64,000 nucleotides of DNA from Sphingosinicellaceae bacterium (GTDB taxonomy: Bacteria; Pseudomonadota; Alphaproteobacteria; Sphingomonadales; Sphingomonadaceae). Under the pieces are notes generated by a model. It was not told where the DNA came from. It worked only from the letters and a program-made list of their open reading frames with translations, and did no database searches. Within the stretch, counting starts at the first letter, position 1. Every line of letters starts with the position of its first letter. This document shows, one piece after another, positions 8,902 to 15,124 of this stretch. The stretch covers positions 3,239,001 to 3,303,000 of the forward strand of contig CP079108.1 of assembly GCA_019285715.1 (NCBI GenBank), given 5' to 3'. Made by a program: the position numbers and the translations under genes.

Positions 8902-9497
8902 GCCTCGCGCACCTCGACCAGCGGCACCGAGGGCAGGTCGCCCGCCCGCCAGCTCGCGAGGCCGACGTCGATGCGGTCCTCGGCAAAACGGACGGGGACG
9001 TCGAAGCCGAAGCTCGCCGTCACCATGACCCCCGCTGCGGGCGCGGCGATGAAGTCGACCTGCCCGAGTTCACCGAGCGACCAGCCGCTGGTCACGATGC
9101 CCGCCAGCGCCACCGCGACCGTTCCTGCCACCGGCCGGGTGATCCGCCGTGACTGCGCATCGTCGCCGCTGCCGTAGGTCTTGCGCAGCGCGAACCGCGT
9201 CGTCACCCCGTCGCCGACCCCGAGCACCACCGCAGCTGCATCATGGTCGAGCGGATCATTGAAGCGGAAGCCGTGGGCCTGCCCGCGCCGCGCCCGGAAA
9301 AACGCGATCAGCGTGGACAGGTCGGCCTCCGACCGCACCCCGACCCCGGCGTCGTAGTGGAGTCGAGCGTCCGACCAGCTCGAATTACGCTGCTCGAAGC
9401 CTGAGCCCGTCGTCACGACCTGGGTCGAGAATTGCGGGCCGCCGGTGGCCCCGTAGCCCAGCTCCAATGGAAAGCGCACGTCGTGGAACGCCGGCAT
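8898..9497 (-). CDS. DUF2460 tail protein (GTA g12-like)
   Basis: 199 residues from an ATG with a strong AAGGAG site, beginning MPAFHDVRFPLELGYGATG, the conserved start of DUF2460 distal tail proteins. It continues with RNSSWSDARLHYDAG and ends in PLVEVREA. The frame upstream is open: the C-terminal part of the TIM-barrel gene runs into this start with no stop codon. A fused product is therefore possible, although the strong internal site argues for separate initiation. Confidence 0.85.
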   Translation of the reverse strand: MPAFHDVRFPLELGYGATGGPQFSTQVVTTGSGFEQRNSSWSDARLHYDAGVGVRSEADLSTLIAFFRARRGQAHGFRFNDPLDHDAAAVVLGVGDGVTTRFALRKTYGSGDDAQSRRITRPVAGTVAVALAGIVTSGWSLGELGQVDFIAAPAAGVMVTASFGFDVPVRFAEDRIDVGLASWRAGDLPSVPLVEVREA

Positions 9498-11184
9498 GGT
9501 CTCGTCTCCTTGGATGTCGAAGGTCACGAAGCCGTCGCGCGCGACCTGTGGCCACGCCCAGACGAAGCTGTTGGCGACACCGCGCGCGCGGGCGGTTTCG
9601 GCGGCGTCGATGATCGCCGGCCAGTCGGCGGAACTCGCCGCAAAGCCCGCGTAATAATGCTGGCGCGCCGCCGGATAGCCGAGCTCGTCACCGACCGCGC
9701 GCGTCGCCGCCTGCCCGGCAAAGTCGCCACCGGTGACCCACTCGTAGTCCTCAAGTTCGAACAGATCGAACGCCGGCGACGCCCATGCGACGGGAAGGTT
9801 GGCGCGCTTCAGGTCGACCGCGTCACGGCCCAACACCGCAGGCGCATAGAACAGCAGCGACACCTCCGCGCCCGGCACCGCCGCCTTGACCGCATCGCGC
9901 AGCGCCAGCGTCGCGACCCCGAGCCGAACTCCGAGCCAGTCGAGAAACGCCAGCTTCGGCGCCGTCGTCATCGCCCGCGCGTCACGAATCTCGGGCGGCG
10001 CGAGGCCGGTCGCGACCGCGTACATCCCGAGCGTCGAGACGTCGTAGGCGCACAGCCGGTTGTTCGCGCCGACCCACCACCACGGCTCGCCGATCTGGAA
10101 GCGTACGCGCTGGCCCGCTGCCTGCGCCAGCCGTGCAAAGTCGCCCGCGACCCCCGTTCACCCACCCCATCCCGGTCGGGCTGGACGGCGACAGCAACGT
10201 CGACTGGGGGGTGTAGCCGGTCGCGGCGGGGTAGCCGTCGGCATCGCGCTGCTTCCACCCTTCCGGGCAATATTGGTCGAGCAGCTCGTACGACAGCGAC
10301 TGGATGACCTCGAACCCGCTGGCCTTGGCGCGCCCGAGGAAGTCCGCGTGCCACGCCGCCGCCGGGGTCGCGATGCCGCCCACCACAGTGAACGCCGCGC
10401 CGTCCCAGGCCAGCGCGGGGAAGTGGCTCATCCCGACATAGTGGTCGATGACATCAGCATAGCCGGTCTGGACCATGCCGCGCAGCAACCGCGCCGGCGT
10501 CAGATTGTAGCAATCGTCGTAGCCGTTCGCGATCCGCAGGCCGTGCGGCGGCACGAAAGCATCGCCGATCCTGATGGTCGAGCCGGCCCCGTCGCAGGCG
10601 ATCTCCGACAGCTCGAGCGTCGCCGCGACGGCACCCGGCAGCGGTACGTCGGTCTTGTCGAAGGCAGCCGGGACCAGCGACACGAACATTCGGTCGATGT
10701 CGGCGGCCCACACCGGGTCGGCCTCGCCGGGCAGCAGGAAACCGCCGCTCAGCGCATCGAAGTCGAGCACGATCCGGCAATCGGCAGGCGTCCCGACCGC
10801 GTAATTCCACAACCGGACGTACCAGCTCTTCGCGACCCCGCCCGCATCCCGCCCCTCGATGGTCAGCACCGGGCCGTTGACGGCATCGAGCGGCTTCAGC
10901 GACCCCGACGACTGCCAGCGGAAACTCAGCGTCGAGCCGCGATAATCGCGCGAAGTCGCATAGCCCAGCAGCGGGTGATCATACCGGTCGGCGGACTCCC
11001 AGATCAGCCCGGCCAGGTCATTCTTCTTGTGGAAGACGCACTCGACACGGAACCCGCGCGGCCCGCTGGTCACGACGCTTGCCAGCATCGGGCGCGGAAA
11101 ATCGACGGTCCAGAAGCGCGCATCGAAGCGCTTGATCCAGTCCTTGCGCTGCTGGTCGGCAGCGCTCGCCAGCCAGTGGCCCAT
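9498..11184 (-). pseudogene. TIM-barrel phage tail protein, frameshifted
   Basis: The N-terminal part (from 11184, MGHWLASAADQQRKDW) reads cleanly to about 10155 (PTGMGWVN). The frame then yields Arg-rich nonsense and stops at 9982. The missing sequence resumes in another frame as VAGDFARLAQAAGQRVRFQIGEPWWW and ends with SFVWAWPQVARDGFVTF. The switch lies in a run of five G; four would restore the frame. The combined ~560-residue protein looks like the TIM-barrel 'non-contractile tail sheath' type found in some siphophage clusters. That family name is my best recollection, not a search result. Confidence 0.65.
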
Positions 11185-11723
11185 CAGCCATTGGCCTTGT
11201 CGAGGGCACGACTGACGGCACGCGCGACCTGGCTGCCGGTCCGCATCATCACGTCCGGCGCGGCTCCCGTCGGCGCCGCGACGTTGACAGTGACGCTGAC
11301 CGGCCCGCGCCCGCCGCTTGCCATGGACTGGATGCGCCCGGCGGCGGTCGGCACGAACAGTTCCGGCCCGCGCTCGCCGACCATGTAGGCGCTGCCGCCG
11401 GTGACCGGGCCGCCGGTCGCGCGCCCGGGGCTACCGCCGAACAGCGACGCCAACGACCCGAGCAGGCCGCCGCCGCTGTTCCCGCCGCCGAACAACGCGC
11501 CGAGGTCGGTCTTGATCGCGCTAGCTGCGATCTGCGCCAGCGTCGACAGCGCGACCTTGCGGAGGTCGTCGAAGCCGAACTTACCCGTCGTGGTGGCCTT
11601 GATCAGCGCGCGCTCGAGCCCGCGCCCCGCCGCATCGAGGCCACTGGCCAGCGGCCCGTCGAGCTGGCCGCGGATATCGGCGACGCCCGCGGAGAAGCCG
11701 CTGGTGTCGGCGCGCACCTTCAC
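11184..11723 (-). pseudogene. short tail tape-measure protein, body without its true start
   Basis: 179 codons ending ...VSRALDKANG. It has the Ala/Gly-rich, glycine-hinge composition of short sphingomonad GTA tape-measure proteins (KVRADTSGFSAGVADIRG near the start and GSAYMVGERGPELFVP in the C-terminal half). The expected N-terminus MDDLDTLVVS is absent here. It is found at 13120 on the other strand, so the gene was cut by an inversion. The GTG used by the open frame (11723) lies at the junction. Overlaps the start of the TIM-barrel gene by one base. Confidence 0.75.
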
Positions 11724-12051
11724 CCCGATCGGCGCGGTGTTCGATGCGGTGCCGGTCGGTGCGCCCGCGCCCTACCTGACGATCGGGCCGGACACCGTCA
11801 CCGACTGGTCGACCAAGACCAGCCAGGGCCGCGAGCATCGCGTGCTGATCGGCGTCTGGGACGACGCGCCGGGGCTGACGCGCTGCAAGGCGCTGCTCGG
11901 CGTGGCGGAGCAGGCGGTGCTGGAGCTGGCGGGCGAGGCGGACGGCTGGCGGATCGCGTCGGTGCTGTTCGTGCGCAGCTTCGTCCAGCGCGATCCTGAG
12001 GGCTGGGGCCACGGGGTGGCCGACTTCCGGGTGCGGACCGAGGCGGTCTGA
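11724..12051 (+). pseudogene. DUF3168 tail terminator, C-terminal part
   Basis: The frame carries VFDAVPVGAPAPYLTIGPD, TKTSQGREHRVLIGVWDD and WGHGVADFRVRTEAV, the body of the DUF3168 family (RcGTA g8-like, lambda gpU-like tail terminator). The first ~17 codons are missing here and lie at 13150-13190 on the minus strand. Upstream sequence in this frame is antisense tape measure. Followed after 32 bp by the tail-tube gene. Confidence 0.8.
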
Positions 12052-12083
12052 GTACCCCCAACCACAGATAAGGAGATCCGATC

Positions 12084-12491
12084 ATGGCGTCCGAAAAGGG
12101 CAGTGCCTTCCTGTTGAAGGTCGGCGACGGTGCGAACCCTCCGTCCTACACGACCATCGCCGGGCTGCGGACGACGCAGCTGAGCGTCAACGCCGACACC
12201 GTGGTGGTGACCAACAAGGGCTCGGGCGGGTGGCGCGAACTGCTGTCCGGGGCGGGCGTGCGCTCGGTCAGCCTGAGCGGCGCGGGGGTGTTTTCCGGCA
12301 CTGCCGCCGAGGGCCGGGTCAAGGCGTCGGCGCTGGCCGGCATCCTCGACGACTATCAGGTCAGCTTCGAGAGCGGCGAGCGGCTGGCGGGGCGGTTCCT
12401 GATTACCCGCCTCGATTACGCCGGCGATTTCAACGGCGAGCGCACCTACACGCTGGCGCTCGAGTCGAGCGGCCCGGTGGCGGTGTCGTGA
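12084..12491 (+). CDS. phage major tail (tube) protein, TP901-1/GTA g9-like
   Basis: 135 residues with a strong site AAGGAG ahead of the ATG. MASEKGSAFLLKVGDG, RTTQLSVNADTVVVTNK and SGAGVRSVSLSGAGVF are typical of the tail-tube protein of this cluster type, which polymerises around the tape measure. The gene is intact but lies in the inverted segment. It overlaps the next gene by four bases (GTGA). Confidence 0.88.
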   Translation: MASEKGSAFLLKVGDGANPPSYTTIAGLRTTQLSVNADTVVVTNKGSGGWRELLSGAGVRSVSLSGAGVFSGTAAEGRVKASALAGILDDYQVSFESGERLAGRFLITRLDYAGDFNGERTYTLALESSGPVAVS

Positions 12492-12799
12492 GCGTGGCCA
12501 ATGCGGTGCGGGGCGAGGCTTCGGTCCTCGTCGCGGGGCTGGCGCTGGTGCTGCGCCCGACCTTCGCGGCGCTGGTCGCGGCGGAGGCGGAACTCGGGGC
12601 GCTGTTCGCGCTGGTCGAGCGGGCGGCCGCCGGTGGGCTGACGCTGAGCGAGTTGGCGGGGCTGTTCTGGCATTGCCTGCACGAGCGGCCGGAGGGGCTG
12701 ACGCGCGCGGCGTTCAGCGAGGGGCTGGCGGCGGGCGGGCTGGCGGCGGCGACGCCGGCGCTGCGGGTGTTGCTCGGGCAGATATTGAGTGGGCGATAG
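12488..12799 (+). CDS. GTA gene-10-like (GTA_gp10) tail assembly protein
   Basis: 103 residues from a GTG overlapping the tail-tube stop. SVANAVRGEASVLVAG, LRPTFAALVAAEAELG and LAGLFWHCLHERPEGL fit the small 'gene transfer agent family protein' that lies between tail tube and tape measure and probably acts as an assembly chaperone. Within the inverted segment. The next gene starts inside its last codons. Confidence 0.8.
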   Translation: MSVANAVRGEASVLVAGLALVLRPTFAALVAAEAELGALFALVERAAAGGLTLSELAGLFWHCLHERPEGLTRAAFSEGLAAGGLAAATPALRVLLGQILSGR

Positions 12800-13127
12800 T
12801 CTGCACCCTCCCCCCGCTGGGGGGAGGGACAGGCTGCCCTTGCAGCCAGGGAGAGGGGTTGGGGCGGATCATTCCGAGGGAGCGGCCCCCGCCCCTCTCC
12901 CTGGTCGCGAAGATGCGACCGGTCCCTCCCCCCAGCGGGGGGAGGGCAGGTTTGCCCCTGCCGCAATCGCGGCCGCCGCGCTCGCCCAGCGCCTCGGCTG
13001 GACCCCCGACACATTTTGGAGCGCGACGCCCGCCGACCTGCGCCACGCGCTCGGCAGCTCGACCATCGACGAGGCGCTCGGCGGCGACACGCTCGCTTGC
13101 CTGATGAAGGAATTTCCCGATGGATGA
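12789..13127 (+). CDS. phage tail assembly chaperone, N-terminus disturbed by a palindromic repeat
   Basis: The conserved part is the last ~58 residues (FAPAAIAAAALAQRLGW, TPDTFWSATPADLRHALG), matching the small rcc01693-type chaperone that normally starts close to this point. Ahead of it the only in-frame start is a GTG at 12789. The intervening ~47 codons are a palindromic repeat element (12806-12946) read as Pro/Gly/Arg-rich sequence. The stop overlaps the tape-measure ATG. Whether a product is made is unclear. Confidence 0.65.
   Translation: MGDSLHPPPAGGRDRLPLQPGRGVGADHSEGAAPAPLPGREDATGPSPQRGEGRFAPAAIAAAALAQRLGWTPDTFWSATPADLRHALGSSTIDEALGGDTLACLMKEFPDG
12806..12946. repeat. palindromic repeat element inside a tail chaperone gene
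   Basis: Two matching hairpins (12806-12828 and 12924-12946, each CCCTCCCCCC...GGGGGGAGGG) bracket further inverted arms (CAGGGAGAGGGG with CCCCTCTCCCTG). The span is exactly 141 bp, i.e. 47 codons, so it keeps the reading frame. Similar C/G-rich hairpins occur at 14.6, 17.8 and 42.9 kb. Confidence 0.8.
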
Positions 13128-13150
13128 TCTCGATACCCTTGTGGTGAGCG
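13120..13150 (+). pseudogene. tape-measure protein, first codons
   Basis: ATG at 13120, overlapping the chaperone stop, encodes MDDLDTLVVS. Expected tape-measure sequence (VRADTSG) should follow. Instead the sequence becomes antisense of the DUF3168 start. The rest of the gene lies at 11184-11723 on minus. Confidence 0.7.
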
Positions 13151-13190
13151 CGGTCTGCAGCGCCTGCTGGACGAGGCCCGACGGGGTCAC
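13150..13190 (-). pseudogene. DUF3168 tail terminator, first codons
   Basis: A GTG overlapping the stop of the upstream small gene (GTGA) encodes VTPSGLVQQALQTAL, a typical DUF3168 N-terminus. After this the frame enters antisense tape-measure and chaperone sequence. The remainder is at 11724-12051 on plus. Confidence 0.7.
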
Positions 13191-13438
13191 CAGACGCTCC
13201 CGTGCCGCACCAGCGACTGCAGCTGCGCATCGGGCAGCGCACGACGCGATCCGAAGGCCCGCGCCCGGATACCCGTCGCCGCCAGCACGACCATTTCCTC
13301 ATCGGTATAGGCCGTCAGCCCCGGCAGCTCAGCCTCCGCCGCCGCAATCAGCGCGGCCGCCGCGCGGGCCCGCGCTGCCTTCGCGACCGCCTTACCGCGC
13401 GCTTCGAGGGCCCGCAGCAGCGCTTGAAACTCGGTCAT
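13187..13438 (-). CDS. small GTA-cluster protein of unknown function
   Basis: 83 residues from MTEFQALLRALEARG, Ala-rich and helical at first, then PGLTAYTDEEMVVLAATGIRAR. It lies between head closure and tail terminator with four-base overlaps on both sides, so it is probably part of the head-tail joining module. I do not recognise the family. Confidence 0.6.
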   Translation of the reverse strand: MTEFQALLRALEARGKAVAKAARARAAAALIAAAEAELPGLTAYTDEEMVVLAATGIRARAFGSRRALPDAQLQSLVRHGSVW

Positions 13439-13746
13439 CCACGGTCCTCCACGATGAAACTCTGGCGGTCGGGCGTGCGGGGGTCGGGCTCGAGCCGCAG
13501 CACCGCGAGCACCCGCCCGCGCCAGGAAAAGCGGCTCGCCAGCGTCACCGCGCCTCCGCTCCGCATGGTCAGCCGGTAGCGCGGGCGCGACGCGCGGCCC
13601 TCGCCGATCACCGTCGCCCCCGGATCGTGCGGCACCAGGCTCGCCCAGGCGTCGCCACCGCTGAGCCAAGTGCCGCCCTCCGGATCGCCCTGCCAGTTCT
13701 CGACGGCAACACGCTCGCTCAGCGCTCCGGCGAACTCGGCGGTCAT
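13435..13746 (-). CDS. phage head closure / head-tail adaptor protein (GTA g7-like)
   Basis: 103 residues. MTAEFAGALSERVAVENWQGD, then WASLVPHDPGATVIGEGRAS and SFIVEDRG follow the pattern of SPP1 gp16-like head closure proteins in GTA clusters. Start and stop overlap the neighbouring genes by four bases, as expected for a coupled head-tail joining module. Confidence 0.8.
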   Translation of the reverse strand: MTAEFAGALSERVAVENWQGDPEGGTWLSGGDAWASLVPHDPGATVIGEGRASRPRYRLTMRSGGAVTLASRFSWRGRVLAVLRLEPDPRTPDRQSFIVEDRG

Positions 13747-14267
13747 ATCCGTACCATCCGCCACGGCCGCCACAGCGCCCCTACCGCGACCGGCAGCGCC
13801 GACGCATCCGGGTCGTCGCGGTGGGTGAACAGATGCGCCGCCAGCCGCACGATGCCGGCGCGGAGCGGTTCGGGAACGCCGTTCCAGCCCTCGCCCAGCC
13901 CCGCCCGCCCGCTGACGCTCGCCTTCAGCGTCGCATCGCCGGTCAGCAGCCGGACCCAGCCCGCGCCCGCGCGGTCGATATCGATCTCGTAGGCCGAGGT
14001 CGGCAGCGCGAAGCTGCCGATCCCGACCGTGGTTATCGCAGTCACCGGTGCCACCCCGAGCCGCTGCCAGCCGGCGCTCGCCGCGACGCTCTCGGTGAAG
14101 TCGCGCGCCACCAGCCACTGACCGGTGAACGCTTCCGCGAGTGCCGTCGCGGCGCGGACGAAGCCGGCAACAACGGCGTCTTCGTCGTGGTGTTCGAGGC
14201 GCAGGAACGCCTTCACCTCGTCGACCGACGCGGGCACGACCCCGGCCGGCATGAGCTCGACCAGCAT
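13743..14267 (-). CDS. head-tail connector protein (GTA g6-like)
   Basis: 174 residues. VDEVKAFLRLEHHDEDAVV near the N-terminus is the signature of phiE125 gp8/DUF6-type connectors that sit under the portal. The C-terminal helix (GIVRLAAHLFTHRDDPD) also fits. Start ATG shares one base with the stop of the preceding fibre-adaptor gene. Confidence 0.85.
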   Translation of the reverse strand: MLVELMPAGVVPASVDEVKAFLRLEHHDEDAVVAGFVRAATALAEAFTGQWLVARDFTESVAASAGWQRLGVAPVTAITTVGIGSFALPTSAYEIDIDRAGAGWVRLLTGDATLKASVSGRAGLGEGWNGVPEPLRAGIVRLAAHLFTHRDDPDASALPVAVGALWRPWRMVRI

Positions 14268-14548
14268 CAGCGCTGCTCGATGCGGAGCACGACCGACCGC
14301 TCGTCGGTGCGTCCGTCGCTCAGCGTCACGCGGTTGGCGACCCGGTAGATGTTGCCCGGCACGCCGCCGGCAAAGGTCGCGCCGGTGCGGGTGTCGCCGC
14401 TCAATGTCGCGACGACGCGCACGCCGCCGGGCTCGTCGGGCTGCACCGCCCAAGCCGAATTGGCGACGGTCTGGCCCGCCAGATAGCCCGCGCCCCAGTC
14501 GACCGCATAGTCGATGCTGGCGGACGGGTCCTTGAGGAAGATGCCCAT
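14267..14548 (-). CDS. phage fibre-tail adaptor-like protein
   Basis: 93 residues beginning MGIFLKDPSASIDYAVDW and containing GRTDERSVVLRIEQR. Small phage proteins with 'FLKDPDAVLDYAVDW...DGRTDERS' patterns are annotated as fibre-tail adaptors (Gp77 type). It belongs to a three-gene group (this gene, the 120-residue protein and the tail spike) lying between capsid and connector, where standard GTA clusters have no genes. Family assignment is from memory of the pattern. Confidence 0.65.
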   Translation of the reverse strand: MGIFLKDPSASIDYAVDWGAGYLAGQTVANSAWAVQPDEPGGVRVVATLSGDTRTGATFAGGVPGNIYRVANRVTLSDGRTDERSVVLRIEQR

Positions 14549-14598
14549 CGGGGGGTCCTTTCGGGGGGAGGAGAAGAAGGCTCGCGCAGCCGCTCGCA

Positions 14599-14685
14599 CC
14601 CACCCCCGGCCCCTCCCTTGAAAGGGAAGGGAGCAGTAGGAACAGGCGGGTCCCCCTCCCCTTCAGGGGAGGGGCTAGGGGTGGG
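14599..14685. repeat. palindromic C/G-rich repeat
   Basis: Two hairpin arms (CCCTCCC-TTGAAA-GGGAGGG-like at 14610-14631 and CCCTCCCC-TTCA-GGGGAGGG at 14654-14673) are enclosed by CCCACCCC ... GGGGTGGG. Lies between two phage structural genes and resembles the element at 42.85 kb. Confidence 0.75.
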
Positions 14686-14705
14686 TTCTTGGTCCGCAAA
14701 GGCCC

Positions 14706-15068
14706 TCAAACCGGGCTGGAGATCTCCACCGCCCAGGTGCCGATGCTGAGCGTACCGCCGCTCGGCAGGCCCTGCGTCGGGCAGGTCGTGACGTAGAGCA
14801 GGCTCGACCCGTCGAGCAGCGCGATGTGGTCGGCGGTGCCGGCCGTGGTCACGGTCAGGCCCGACTTCGCGGCGACCGTGACCTTGCGCCCCGAGATGTC
14901 GCCGGCAGCGATGGTGAAGTCGGCGGTGGTCAGCGCCGATTCCGCCAGTTTGCCGGCGTTGGCAGCGGCGTAATCGGCCGGTTCGCCGCTCAACGCGACC
15001 ATGCGCGTCGCGGTGGTGACAATGCCGAGTGCGCCGTCGAGGACGACCGGATTGACGTACTTGCCCAT
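14706..15068 (-). CDS. small phage structural protein, unknown role
   Basis: 120 residues, MGKYVNPVVLDGALGIVTTATRMV at the start, then TTADFTIAAGDISGRKVTV and LLYVTTCPTQGLPSGGTLSI. I recall this pattern from hypothetical proteins next to fibre-adaptor and tail-fibre genes in phages. The beta-rich, Thr/Gly-rich composition suggests a virion surface protein. No enzymatic motif. Confidence 0.6.
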   Translation of the reverse strand: MGKYVNPVVLDGALGIVTTATRMVALSGEPADYAAANAGKLAESALTTADFTIAAGDISGRKVTVAAKSGLTVTTAGTADHIALLDGSSLLYVTTCPTQGLPSGGTLSIGTWAVEISSPV

Positions 15069-15124
15069 GATGTTCTCCTTGCTTGAAAGGGTGTGCGAGG
15101 GGCCGTGGGGCCCGCCGGCAAAGC

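Larger units (their letters stand above)
11724..13150. other. inverted segment of the GTA-like cluster
   Basis: All neighbours are on the minus strand, but within this segment the tail terminator remainder, tail tube, two chaperone genes and the first codons of the tape measure are on plus. Their internal order and overlaps are intact. At the right junction the minus-strand terminator start (VTPSGLVQQALQTAL) meets antisense tape-measure sequence. At the left junction the tape-measure body meets the terminator body (VFDAVPVG). The two halves of both genes therefore sit at opposite junctions. Boundaries are good to about 15 bp. I see no long inverted repeats at them. Confidence 0.8.

Noticed and set aside
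11716-11735. Invertase-driven phase switch at the inversion junctions
   Set aside because: No recombinase gene nearby and no clear inverted recombination sites seen; kept only as a possibility in the findings.
12806-12946. C/G-rich palindromes as CRISPR repeats
   Set aside because: No regular spacing or unique spacers of constant length; arms pair with each other as palindromic elements.
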